Source of the DNA: Planctomycetota bacterium
Lineage (GTDB): Bacteria > Planctomycetota > UBA1135 > UBA2386
Reading direction: 5' to 3'
Length of the DNA: 64,000 bases
Assembly (NCBI GenBank): GCA_016713175.1
Contig: JADJPQ010000003.1
Location: 310,001-374,000, forward strand
Shown: positions 26,761 to 35,690 of the stretch, piece by piece
How the letters are laid out: every line of letters begins with the position of its first letter
How positions within the stretch are numbered: position 1 is the stretch's first letter
Translations under genes and position numbers: made by a program
The notes under the pieces: model-generated
Seen by the model: the letters and a program-made list of their open reading frames with translations, nothing else
What the model was told of the DNA's origin: nothing
The model's database searches: none

Positions 26761-29592
26761 ATGCGACGAACCTGGGCAACTGCGATCGGTGCAGGTGTGC
26801 TGGCGGCGATGGCGCTCGTGGCGTGGCAGGTGCTCCAGCAGGACGGGCGCCGCCGGCAGAGCCCCTTGCCTGACGTCGAAGCGCCTGGAGTCGCCGCCCC
26901 TTCGCTGCAGCCCCAGTCGCCGACAGCACCGCCATTGCCGCCGCCAGCACCACGGACCGACGAACGCGCGGTCGCCGGCATCGTGCTGGCGCCGAACGGC
27001 CGCGCCGCCGCCGGCGTCACGGTGACGCTGCACCGCTTGCTGTCGCCGTGGCCGGAATGGCAGCGCGAGACCATCGCCACGGTCACCACCGGCGCCGATG
27101 GCGTGTTCCGGTTCCGCGAGCCGCGGGCCCGCGACCAGGTCGTGTCGTTCGAACATCCGCGTTTCGCCGGCGATCTGGTCGACGCTCCCGAACTGCAACC
27201 GCGCCTCGTGCTGCAGCTGCAGCCTGGCTACGAACTGAACGGCACCGTCGTCACCGACACCGACCAGCCGGTCGCCGGCGCCAAGGTGATCCTGGAGCCA
27301 ATCGCGGCGCACTCGCGGCGTTCCGACTTTCGCTTCACCAACGCCAGTGGCGTGTTCCGCTTCACCAACGTCGCCGCCGGCACCGTCCGGCTGATCGCAC
27401 GGCATGACCTGTGGGCTCCGACGACGATCCAGGGCCTCGTCGTCGGCGTCGACCGCAGCCCCGAACTGCGCTTTGCCACGCCCGCGGCCGAGATCCGCGG
27501 CACCGTGGTCGCGGCGTCGACGCAACAGCCGGTCGCGGGCGCAACCGTGCTGGCGTCGTGGCCCGCGGGGCGACTCGGGCTGATCGAACCCGCCGTCGCC
27601 ATCACCGCCGCCGATGGCTCCTTCCGGCTGCCCGGCCTCGGTCGCGGCAGCCAGTGGCTCGAGATCCGCCACCCGGACTGGGCCAAGGCGACCGCGGTCG
27701 TCGCCGTCAGCGCGAATACGGTGGCGCAGACCTGGGAACTGCACCCGCGGACGCAGTTGGCAGGCCGCCTGGTGCCGGGGCCGGGCATGACGTGGCCGGA
27801 CACGCCGGTGACCCTGCGTCTGCGCAGCAAAGCCGAGGAACTGGCGAGCTGCACCGTTGCCGCCGATGGTTCGTTCGCGTTCCCCGAGGCCCTGACGCCG
27901 CGCAATGCCGACCTGGAGATCGTCGACGCCCCGCTCGCCTTTGCGCGCACCTCCGCAGCGGTGATCAACATCGTGCTGGAAGAGGCCGAACGCACCACGC
28001 TGACGCTCGAGGTTGCTGCGCCAGCAACGATCCGTGGCCGCATCGTCACCCAGAACGGCACCGGCATCGCCGGTGCCAGCCTGTTCGCGCCGCGCCTGCG
28101 GCAGGTCGACCGCGCGTTGCGCAGTCTGGACGTGCTGAAGATGAACGAACTGCTGCAGAGCGCCGACCAGGAACCCGAACGACTGCTGGCGACGACCGCG
28201 GATGACGGCTCGTTCGCGATCAGCGGCGAACGGCCGGGACGCCTGAACCTGCGCGTGGTCTGCCCGGCGTTCGGCACCCGGGTCGTGGATTGGACGGTAC
28301 CCGCCAACGGCACCGCGACGATGGCGGATCTGGTGCTGGCTCCGGGCGCACGGATCACGGGACCAGTGATGCAGGGTCAACGGCTGCTGGCCGGCGCCCA
28401 GGTGACGCTGAGCGGCAACGGCATCCAGACGACGACGATCGCCGATGCCGTCGGCCGGTTCGAGTTCGGCGATCTGGAGCCCGGCGACTACAAGTTGCGG
28501 GCGCGCGTAGGCACCACGCAGTCGCCCGAACGTCCGGTCACCGTCCGGGCCGGACAACGCCAGATCGCGCAGCTCCAACTGGTCGCCGACCGATTGCTCG
28601 CCGGCACGGTCCTGAGTGCCGATGGCCTGCCGGTCGAGGGCGCCATCGTGATGGTGCGGGGCATGCCTGGCCTTGGCGCACTGTCGGATGCCGCCGGGTC
28701 GTTCGCCCTGGGCGTGCCGCTGCGCGGCCTCGAGCTCGAAGTGGTGGTCGGCGAGCGCTCACGCCGCCGCATCGTGCCCATCGATGCCGTGCAGACCAAG
28801 GTCACGATCCAGGTCGACCTGCCGCCCTCGTGCACGATCTCGGTGCGCGTCGCGCGTTTGCCGGATCGCACGCACCCGCCTGGCGGCCTGTTGCGCGTCG
28901 AACGGATCGACGACGTCGATGCCGAACCATACGTCCGCTGGGTCGACATCCAGAACGGCCGGTTGCGCCACCCGTGGTTCCCGGCCGGCCGGCACCGGAT
29001 GACGTTGTGGTGCGAGGGTCAGGCACCGTGGACCGAGGTGCTCGACGACCTGGCCGCCGGCACCGAACACCCACTGCCCGAAATCCTGCTCGAACCGGGC
29101 TGCTTCATGCATGGCCGGGTCGTCGACGGCAACGGCAACGCCGTCACCGGCGCCGAAGTGTTCCTCGGCGACGAAACCGATCTCGATCTGTTCACGCCGC
29201 AACTGCGCTCTGGACCGGACGGCGCGTTCACCGTGCACGGCATCGCCAGCAACGCCGCGACCCTGACCGTCCGCGCGGCGGGCTTCGCCACCGCCACCGT
29301 GCCACTGCGGCTGCCGCACGACATCCTGACGCGGACCCCGAAGACCGTACGCCTCGATCCGGGTTCGACGATCCGCGTGCGGCTCGGTGTGCGCACCGGC
29401 GTCGGCACGATGGTCGCCCTGCAGCGTGGCGGCCGCGTGCTGGCCACTACCGAGGCCGGCAGTGACGGCGTGGCGGTGTTCAACGCGCGCGCCGCCGGCG
29501 ACTACACGGTGGTGTCGTTCGGCGAACAGTCGGTCAGCATGGACATCCGGGTCCCGGGCGGCGGCCAGGCGGTCGAGTTCGAACTGCAGTGA
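26761..29592 (+). CDS. Membrane-anchored protein with at least seven carboxypeptidase-regulatory-like repeats
   Basis: 943 aa from ATG 26761; a GTG two codons upstream overlaps the kinase stop. One N-terminal membrane segment (AIGAGVLAAMALVAW) is followed by a Pro-rich linker. Repeats each begin with a 'G-x-V-x-x-x-x-G-x-P-x-x-G-A-x-V' strand pair: IVLAPNGRAAAGVTVTL, TVVTDTDQPVAGAKVIL, TVVAASTQQPVAGATVL, RIVTQNGTGIAGASLF, PVMQGQRLLAGAQVTL, TVLSADGLPVEGAIVMV, RVVDGNGNAVTGAEVFL. These are transthyretin-like beta sandwiches. A surface spacer or adhesive/structural role is likely; it may be a target of the adjoining sigma/kinase pair. Confidence 0.87.
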   Translation: MRRTWATAIGAGVLAAMALVAWQVLQQDGRRRQSPLPDVEAPGVAAPSLQPQSPTAPPLPPPAPRTDERAVAGIVLAPNGRAAAGVTVTLHRLLSPWPEWQRETIATVTTGADGVFRFREPRARDQVVSFEHPRFAGDLVDAPELQPRLVLQLQPGYELNGTVVTDTDQPVAGAKVILEPIAAHSRRSDFRFTNASGVFRFTNVAAGTVRLIARHDLWAPTTIQGLVVGVDRSPELRFATPAAEIRGTVVAASTQQPVAGATVLASWPAGRLGLIEPAVAITAADGSFRLPGLGRGSQWLEIRHPDWAKATAVVAVSANTVAQTWELHPRTQLAGRLVPGPGMTWPDTPVTLRLRSKAEELASCTVAADGSFAFPEALTPRNADLEIVDAPLAFARTSAAVINIVLEEAERTTLTLEVAAPATIRGRIVTQNGTGIAGASLFAPRLRQVDRALRSLDVLKMNELLQSADQEPERLLATTADDGSFAISGERPGRLNLRVVCPAFGTRVVDWTVPANGTATMADLVLAPGARITGPVMQGQRLLAGAQVTLSGNGIQTTTIADAVGRFEFGDLEPGDYKLRARVGTTQSPERPVTVRAGQRQIAQLQLVADRLLAGTVLSADGLPVEGAIVMVRGMPGLGALSDAAGSFALGVPLRGLELEVVVGERSRRRIVPIDAVQTKVTIQVDLPPSCTISVRVARLPDRTHPPGGLLRVERIDDVDAEPYVRWVDIQNGRLRHPWFPAGRHRMTLWCEGQAPWTEVLDDLAAGTEHPLPEILLEPGCFMHGRVVDGNGNAVTGAEVFLGDETDLDLFTPQLRSGPDGAFTVHGIASNAATLTVRAAGFATATVPLRLPHDILTRTPKTVRLDPGSTIRVRLGVRTGVGTMVALQRGGRVLATTEAGSDGVAVFNARAAGDYTVVSFGEQSVSMDIRVPGGGQAVEFELQ

Positions 29593-29641
29593 CCGACGAC
29601 AGCGTTGGCGACGGACGAGCCGACGGCGCGAGCGGATCGTT

Positions 29642-29662
29642 GCCGGTTTCCTAGTAACCGGC
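29642..29662. terminator. Possible bidirectional hairpin between convergent genes
   Basis: GCCGGTT and AACCGGC form a perfect 7-bp stem with a 7-base loop. It lies 50 bases after the stop of the plus-strand anchor gene and covers the stop of the minus-strand gene at 29651. No T-tract follows, so termination efficiency is uncertain. Confidence 0.35.
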
Positions 29663-30904
29663 CGTCTTCTCGAGCCACTTCCGCCACGGCTCTTCCAGCT
29701 GCTCGATCGGCCGCCCCATCGTGCGGTCGAACAACGAACTGCTGTCGCCGATGCGCTCGCCGAGCGCCATGCGGACGAACTGCAGGAACGGCGCCCGCGT
29801 CGCCGGCGCGTTCTTTTCGTCCAGCAGCCAGGTCACCAGCATCGCCGCCGCGTTCCAGTTGATCGCGGTCGCGGTGTCGTCGAGCAGGTAGAAGCCGCCG
29901 TACATCGGCAGGTGCAACAGGTGGGTCAGCTTGTAGTCGCGGCCGAGAGCCTGCAGCGCCTGCAGGTCCTGCAGCCGCAGCGTTCCGGGGGCCGCGTAGC
30001 CGGCCGGCCCCTGCATCCGGCTCTCGCAGTACATGCCGAGCCCGACCTCGACCCACGGCACCACGCGACCGCGCGGGTCGCCGACATCGCCGTCGCCGAT
30101 CAGGGTCCGGTAGGCCAGCGCCTGGGTGCCGAGAAAGAACAGTTGTCGCGGCCTGGTCGGATCGGGGCCGGCGAAGAACGTCAGCCCGATGTCGCCATGT
30201 GGCGCCGGCTTGAACCAGGGCACCGGCCGGAAGCCCCACTTCTCGAATTTCTCGACGGTCGCTGAAGGCGCAATCTGCATCGGCACCAGTGCCTCCCGCA
30301 GCTGCAGTGGCAGGCCGAACTCGTCGAACCAGAACACCGCCAGGTGTTCGAGGTCCAGCAGCGCCGCGACGTTGGCCCGCAGATCGCCGTCGGCGACGAC
30401 GGTGAACCGTTCGCCGGTCAGCGACCACGGTCGTTTGGCGAGCTGGCCCAGCAGCTTGTCGCGCTCGAGGAACTTGCCGTCGCGTTCCCACAGCCACGAC
30501 GTGCCGCTGCGCTTGTGGCCCAGGAACTCGTGCGCCTGCTCGTGCGCATCGTCGTCGAGCGCCAGCAACATCGCCTGGACGCGGGCCAGACCCGTCAGAC
30601 CGTGCGCCGCCGCCCACTCGACCAGGAACCACTGCGCGCGCAGATTGTCCTTCTGCCGCACACGTCGCTGCGCGAACTCGCGAATCCGATCGGCCACCAA
30701 CACCTGGCTGGCGACGTCGGCTCGCGCCACGCGAACCCGCTTGCCACCCTGCATCAGCAGCACTTCGTCGACTGCGAACGGCGTCAACACGCGGCCGGTC
30801 AACTGCTTGCCGGATCGCAGCGTCAGCGTGTCACGCAGGTCGTCCTGCGCCAACGCGCCGGCACCGGCGAGCGTGCAGAGCAGGAACGACAGGCAGCGGC
30901 GCAT
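29651..30904 (-). CDS. Secreted protein resembling DUF1570-type planctomycete proteins
   Basis: 417 aa from ATG 30904 with signal peptide RRCLSFLLCTLAGAGALAQ. An N-terminal strand-rich part (DTLTLRSGKQLTGRVLTPF) is of a type seen before such domains. The second half contains LAVFWFDEFGLPLQLREALV, and MYGGFYLLDDTATAINWNAA followed by a WLLDEKN segment, which resembles DUF1570 proteins that have a peptidase-like fold; a clear HExxH zinc motif is not visible, so catalysis is doubtful. Neighbours give no functional hint. Confidence 0.72.
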   Translation of the reverse strand: MRRCLSFLLCTLAGAGALAQDDLRDTLTLRSGKQLTGRVLTPFAVDEVLLMQGGKRVRVARADVASQVLVADRIREFAQRRVRQKDNLRAQWFLVEWAAAHGLTGLARVQAMLLALDDDAHEQAHEFLGHKRSGTSWLWERDGKFLERDKLLGQLAKRPWSLTGERFTVVADGDLRANVAALLDLEHLAVFWFDEFGLPLQLREALVPMQIAPSATVEKFEKWGFRPVPWFKPAPHGDIGLTFFAGPDPTRPRQLFFLGTQALAYRTLIGDGDVGDPRGRVVPWVEVGLGMYCESRMQGPAGYAAPGTLRLQDLQALQALGRDYKLTHLLHLPMYGGFYLLDDTATAINWNAAAMLVTWLLDEKNAPATRAPFLQFVRMALGERIGDSSSLFDRTMGRPIEQLEEPWRKWLEKTAGY

Positions 30905-30971
30905 TGCAGGCACAGAGCCTAGCAAGTGCGATGCCGTCAGCGCAGCAAACCCGGCGGGAGACCGCGCAGAG

Positions 30972-31421
30972 TCATTGCCCGCGCAGCGCGGCCGGTCGCA
31001 CCGCGGCCGGCGTGAACACCAGACCGATGCTGTGGCGCGGATCGGATGGGTCGACCGTGGTCGTCGACCACGAACCGTCGGCGTGGCGGTACCAGTCCTG
31101 CCCCTGATCGCGCACGACCCCTTCGACGGGCGACCAGGCATGGTCCGCCGGCCATGGCATGTCGACCGACTCGGCGATGCCGTTCAACGCGCGCAGCGTA
31201 TGTCCGCCCGGGAATCGCGCCATGGCCGCTGCCGGCGCCGCCGGGGCCGACGAAACCGCTGGCAGCGGCTCCGCCGGCACGACGACCGGCACGACCGGCA
31301 GCGAGCCGACCTGCGTGCCGGCGCCCGGCGCCGCCGCCGTTCCGCCCAGGCAGGTCAGCGCATAGCTGGCCGCGACGGCTCCAAGCAACAGCCCGCGAAC
31401 GACGATCGAAGGTGTGGCCAT
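30972..31421 (-). CDS. Small exported protein, unknown
   Basis: 149 aa from ATG 31421, eight bases after the stop of the gene at 31430. The N-terminus (VVRGLLLGAVAASYALTCLGG) is a signal peptide or anchor; the Cys context ALTC does not fit a lipobox well. A Pro/Ala/Val-rich linker follows, then a compact aromatic C-terminus (PADHAWSPVEGVVRDQGQDW). It may be made from the same message as the frameshifted secreted gene upstream. Confidence 0.65.
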   Translation of the reverse strand: MATPSIVVRGLLLGAVAASYALTCLGGTAAAPGAGTQVGSLPVVPVVVPAEPLPAVSSAPAAPAAAMARFPGGHTLRALNGIAESVDMPWPADHAWSPVEGVVRDQGQDWYRHADGSWSTTTVDPSDPRHSIGLVFTPAAVRPAALRGQ

Positions 31422-31429
31422 CGCCGATC

Positions 31430-32675
31430 TCACTTCAGGTGTTGGACGGCGCAACCGCTGGCGCGGATCTCGAGCCCGGGGCCGGCGGCGCCGAGGTCGA
31501 GCGCGAAGCCCTGCCACCAGAGATCGACCTGGCCCGGGATCGACGCGACGACCGATCGCACGCCGGCATTCAGCGGCACCATCAACTGCGCCTCGGCAAC
31601 CGTGTTGAAGCTGTTGGGCTGCCCGGTGACCAGCGTCGCCAGGAACGATGCGGCGGTGGTGAAGTCGATGCACACATTGCCCGCCGTACCTGGGCCAGCG
31701 GCACCGCCGGCGATCGTCGTCAAGGGCGTCGAGCCGATCGGGCTCGGGCCGAACGCCATCAGGATGAACACCGGATTGCCGGCCGGGACCTGCGCGGTGC
31801 CGGTCGTGACCGCAAAGCCGATGTTGTCGGCGCGGCCAGCGTTGAGGCCGTTGATGTCCGGGTGCATGCCCGACAGGAAATTGGACGTGCCCAGTCCCGG
31901 CCCGCTCGACAGATAGCTCGTCTGATTGGTCTCGGCCAGCGCGACGCCGCCGACGGTGCCATCGGCGACCATCGCGTCGATCGCGAGTTGTTCGAGCGAC
32001 GTCGCGTTCGCCGGCAGATAGATCGGCCCGGCACCGGAAGTCCGGTTGTAGCAGACGTAGGAACCCTGGCCGACCGTCGAACCCTGGCCGAATGCGCCGC
32101 GCGGACCGGTGCGGTCGAACGTCGCAGGCGGCGCCGCCGTGCTGTCGTTGTTGGCGCTGCCGACGAACAGGCCATCGGTCACGCCACCGCCGGCCACCAC
32201 CGCTGCCGGTACGCCGACACCGAAAAACACGTCGCCCGTGCCCGACAGGTTGGCCGGGTTGGTGAACGCGGCCGCGAGTCCGGTACGCGACGGTGCCGGG
32301 CGTGGCGCCGGTCGGTGGCATCTGCACCGGCCCGACGCGGAACGCCTGGACCGCCGCCGGGAAATCCGGTCGCGCCGCGTCCTCGTTGTAGCCGACGATC
32401 GTGAACGACTCGCGCGTGGCATCGTCGACGTCGAGCACATAGGTGACGAAGCCGCCGATCCGCTTCTGGCCCGTCGGCCCGAGGGCCCAGTCTTTGTAGT
32501 CGTCGACATCGATGCGACCGAGCACGTCTTCTGCCGCTCCACCGAATCGGACATAGAGGCTCACGCCTTCGCCGATCTGGGGTCGGTCCCAGTTGTAGAG
32601 GAAGCCGTAGAGCGGCGCGTTCTGCGCGAGCGCGGACGAAGCCAACAGGAGACCGGTCAGGGTGCGGACGATCAT
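31430..32675 (-). pseudogene. Secreted protein gene interrupted by one frameshift
   Basis: The gene starts at ATG 32675 with a signal peptide (VRTLTGLLLASSALAQ) and reads sensibly to about 32290 (VQMPPTGATPGTVAYR). Sense continues in another frame from about 32285 (TGLAAAFTNPANLSGTGDVF) to the TGA at 31430. The span is 1246 bases, one more than a multiple of three, so a single base insertion (or loss of two) explains the break. The C-terminal part contains GTAGNVCIDFTTAASFLATL, QLMVPLNAGVRSV and VDLWWQGFALDLG, a variant of the C-terminal domain on other secreted proteins here. It is either a recent pseudogene or a sequencing error; function unknown. Confidence 0.8.
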
Positions 32676-32820
32676 GGTGGTTCAGGACAGCGACGGGGCG
32701 GAGGGGGGACGCGCCCGGGCGTTCGCGGGTCCTGACTAGACCTGGACCGTGGTCGCGTAACCAAGGTTCTACCCGCAGGCTCCAATTGACCTCGGCGACC
32801 GCGTGGTCGACGATGGACCC

Positions 32821-34956
32821 ATGACACTCCGGCGCTGGTTGTTCGTGTGGTTGTCATGGACGCTGACGCATGGCGCGCTGCCAGCGCAGGCCCCGTTGGA
32901 AGAACTCGCCGAGCAACTGATCAAGGCGAAGGACAATGCCGACCCGGCGCTGATCGACACCATCGCCAACCACCGGACGCGAGCCGCCGCGAGCGCGCTG
33001 ATCCGCGCCTACGACGCCATGGGCAGCATCCTGATGCGCCGTTCGATCGCGCGCGCGCTGGCCGGATTCGACGGCGTCGCCGATGCCGAGCAACCAGCCT
33101 TGGAGAAGCTCGCCGAGATCGCCGGCGCGTCCGAGGACGCCGAAGTCCGGGACGCCGCGATCGAGGGGCTCGGGCGCTCGGCGCGGATCGGCAAGCCGCT
33201 GCTGCGTCAACTGGTCGACAGCAAGGCGTCGGATCAGATCCGCGAGGCGGCCCTGAAAGCGCACGTGGCGATGGCGACCGCGACCGACGACGACTGGTAC
33301 CGCTTCCTGTGGAACCTGAAGGCGGAACAGCGCAAGGACGCCGACGGCAAGATCCTCGGCCCTGAACTCAATTCGATCCGCGAACTGGCGTTCGCCGGCA
33401 TCGCCCCACGACTGACGGAAGACGAACTGATGGAAGCGCTGCGCCGCGACACCGATCCGCGGCTGCGCCGCCAGGCGCTGCAGGCGATGCACGAGCGCAA
33501 GCTGCCAAAGACTTCGGACATGGCCGCCTGGGTGCTCGACCGCGTCGACTTCCCCGGCGCCGACCGGCTGGAGGCCGCGCGCATCCTGCTCGACCGCGAC
33601 GGCGCCAAGGCGGTGCCGAAGATGCTGGATCTGGTCAAGAAACGCGACGTGACGCCGGAAGACCTGCGCGTCGGCATGGCGAAGCTGATCGCTCAGCTCA
33701 ACGACGATCCCACCGACAAGAAGACCGCCAAGCTGCTCGGCAAGGGCAAGCCGCACGAACGGGTGTTCGCGATCCAGGTCACCGAGAAGATCAACGACCC
33801 CAAGCTGCTGGTGACGCTGCGCAAGGAACTACAGCAGAAAGAACTCGAAGTGCGGCGCGCGGCCGCGGCGGCGCTGGCGGCCCGCGGTGACAAGGACTCG
33901 TTGACGGACCTGCGCCTGTTGCTGACCAAGCCGAAGAACCCGGGCGACCAGCGGCTGGCGCTCGAAGCGATCGGCGTGATCGACAAGGGCAGCCGGATCT
34001 GGGTCACCGAACTGCAGGGCTATTGCAGCCACGCCGACACCGACGTGCGCAACACCGCCCTCGAACTGATCGGCAAGGAACGCGACAAGCAGCATCTGCC
34101 GCTGCTGCTGGCCGGGCTCGACCACGCCGACTGGTCGACGCGGCTGATCGCCGTCGAAGGCCTGGAGCTGCTGCGCCACAAGGACGCGGTCCCGGCGTTG
34201 ATCGAACGGCTGCCGAAGGACCAGGGCCGGCTCGGCCGGCGGATCGGCGAGGCGCTGTGGCAGCTGACGGCGCAGCCGTTCGAGACCGACGTCGAGCAAT
34301 GGCGCGCGTGGTGGCAGGCCGCCAGCAAGGACTTCGCGATCGTCACCCAGAAGGAACTCGACAAGGCAGCGCGCGACCGGGAGCAACGCCGGCTGCGCGC
34401 GACGACACGGTCGACCGCGAAGTTCTTCGGCATCAAGGTCGAGTCGCGGCGGGTGATCTTCGTCGTCGACGTGTCGGGGTCGATGATGGAGAGCATGTAC
34501 GGCCACTACGTCGGCAAGCGCGGCGCGGCGCGCATCGACGTCGCGCGCGAAGAACTGTCGGCGGCGATCGCCAGCCTGGAAGTCGGCACGCTGTTCAACG
34601 TGTTCGCGTTCTCGACCGGTGTCGAGAAGTGGCAGGACAAGGTGCAGCCGCTCGATGAAGCGACGCGCAAGGCGGCACTGACCTGGGTCGACCGGCTCGG
34701 CGCGATGGGTGCGACCAATCTGTACGACTCGATCCAGGCGGCGTTCGCGGACCCGGATGTCGATTCGATCTTCATCATGTCGGACGGCGAACCGACCAAT
34801 GGCGCGGTGATCGATCCGCACCGGATCCGCGAGGACGTGGCGTTCTGGAACAAGCACCGCAAGATCCAGATCCACACGGTGGCGATCGGCAGCAACCTCG
34901 AGATCCTGGAGTGGATCGCGAAGGACTCCGGCGGCAAGCACATCAAGATCCGCTGA
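32821..34956 (+). CDS. Secreted HEAT-repeat and von Willebrand factor A domain protein
   Basis: 711 aa from ATG 32821 (an upstream GTG at 32803 is in frame). The signal peptide ends near LPAQAP. Residues ~40-500 are HEAT/armadillo repeats (EVRDAAIEGLGRSARIGKPL, DPRLRRQALQAMHERKLP, EVRRAAAAALAARGDKDSL). Residues ~545-711 form a VWA domain with a complete MIDAS: VIFVVDVSGSMMES, a Thr in the ATNLYDSI segment, and IMSDGEPTNG. Such proteins bind partners in a metal-dependent way; no enzyme activity is expected. Confidence 0.88.
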   Translation: MTLRRWLFVWLSWTLTHGALPAQAPLEELAEQLIKAKDNADPALIDTIANHRTRAAASALIRAYDAMGSILMRRSIARALAGFDGVADAEQPALEKLAEIAGASEDAEVRDAAIEGLGRSARIGKPLLRQLVDSKASDQIREAALKAHVAMATATDDDWYRFLWNLKAEQRKDADGKILGPELNSIRELAFAGIAPRLTEDELMEALRRDTDPRLRRQALQAMHERKLPKTSDMAAWVLDRVDFPGADRLEAARILLDRDGAKAVPKMLDLVKKRDVTPEDLRVGMAKLIAQLNDDPTDKKTAKLLGKGKPHERVFAIQVTEKINDPKLLVTLRKELQQKELEVRRAAAAALAARGDKDSLTDLRLLLTKPKNPGDQRLALEAIGVIDKGSRIWVTELQGYCSHADTDVRNTALELIGKERDKQHLPLLLAGLDHADWSTRLIAVEGLELLRHKDAVPALIERLPKDQGRLGRRIGEALWQLTAQPFETDVEQWRAWWQAASKDFAIVTQKELDKAARDREQRRLRATTRSTAKFFGIKVESRRVIFVVDVSGSMMESMYGHYVGKRGAARIDVAREELSAAIASLEVGTLFNVFAFSTGVEKWQDKVQPLDEATRKAALTWVDRLGAMGATNLYDSIQAAFADPDVDSIFIMSDGEPTNGAVIDPHRIREDVAFWNKHRKIQIHTVAIGSNLEILEWIAKDSGGKHIKIR

Positions 34957-35030
34957 ACGCGGTCGACCGCCTCGGGGGCGCAGGCAAACCGGCGGATCGA
35001 ACGACAGAACGCCGTCACGCCAGGTTGCGG
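34957..35030. other. Short spacer before the left island boundary
   Basis: No gene or motif seen between the VWA gene stop and the 150-bp repeat. Confidence 0.4.
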
Positions 35031-35180
35031 CGATCAGCGAATCACCAGCACCGAGCCACGGCAGGGCACGACGCGGCGCCCGCCGGGTGTCAGGTCGACG
35101 ATCGGTTCCTGCGTTCCCTCGGCGAGGAAAACCCGTTGTCCCGCCCCGGTGCTCCCATGCCGAGCCGCACTTCGTCACCG
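35031..35180. repeat. Left copy of 150-bp direct repeat (3' end of the gene at 46867)
   Basis: This block aligns with 46864-47014 in the same orientation with about six differences, including one single-base indel. In the right-hand copy it encodes the last ~48 codons and the stop of the 699-aa anchored protein. Here the minus-strand frame is broken and has no gene upstream of it. The two copies are 11,833 bp apart and delimit the IS-rich region. Confidence 0.85.
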
Positions 35181-35212
35181 TCACCGACACCGCTGCGGGA
35201 CAGCACCGCCGA

Positions 35213-35470
35213 TGGCGTACAGGTCGAGCCGGGCAAGAACTACGAGGTCTCTGCAAACGCGATCTGCATCAGTCTTCCTCCGTCCTTCGACTCCGATGCC
35301 GCGATCTCCCGGTTCCTGTTCCGCGAGAGGCGGTGTCCCATCGCCATCGTCGCCGAGCATCGCGCGTTGATCGTGCGCGATCTGGCCGATGTCGGCATCG
35401 ACGCACTGCTGGCTCGGGTCAGCGAATTGCGGGAGCTTCTTGGCGACCCGGAGGCCGTGAACGTCTGTCC
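35213..35470 (+). pseudogene. Coding-like fragment of unknown family
   Basis: The plus-strand frame gives ~85 residues of well-formed protein: VEPGKNYEVSANAICISLPP, FLFRERRCPIAIVAEHRALI and ALLARVSELRELLGDPEAV. The other frames look like antisense. It has no convincing start and dissolves into transposase-relict sequence at about 35500, so it is probably a decayed gene end. Family not recognised. Confidence 0.4.
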
Positions 35471-35513
35471 GCTCTCGAGTTCGAGGAGCGCGGCATCCCC
35501 GGGACGGCGGCGT

Positions 35514-35670
35514 TGAACACGTTGAGCACCAGCGCGCACAGTCGTTCCATCAACACCTGCGGCGTCATCACCACGGCTGTCGTCCCGTCCTTCCACCGCT
35601 TCTTCAGCGAGTACGCCACGCGCCCGTCCGGTCCGCTCGACCTGGAGCGGCTCGTGCAGCGCCTCGCGCC
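35514..35670 (-). mobile_element. IS91-type transposase relict (fragment 1)
   Basis: Minus-strand translation contains VAYSLKKRWKDGTTAVVMTP followed by QVLMERLCALV, the segment of IS91/IS801-family Y2 transposases that precedes the 'P-R-P-x-x-x-L-V-x-Y-H-G-V' motif. Only ~50 codons survive and both sides are unrelated. The sequence differs clearly from the relicts at 38.5 and 45.1 kb, so it comes from another insertion. Confidence 0.7.
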
Positions 35671-35690
35671 GTGATCGCGGATGCGGCGAC

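Noticed and set aside
26017..28578. 853-codon minus-strand frame (and 23879-26953)
   Set aside because: Antisense to kinase and anchor genes, no domain sense.
30972..31421. Lipobox in the small exported protein
   Set aside because: ALTC does not fit the lipobox consensus at -3/-1.
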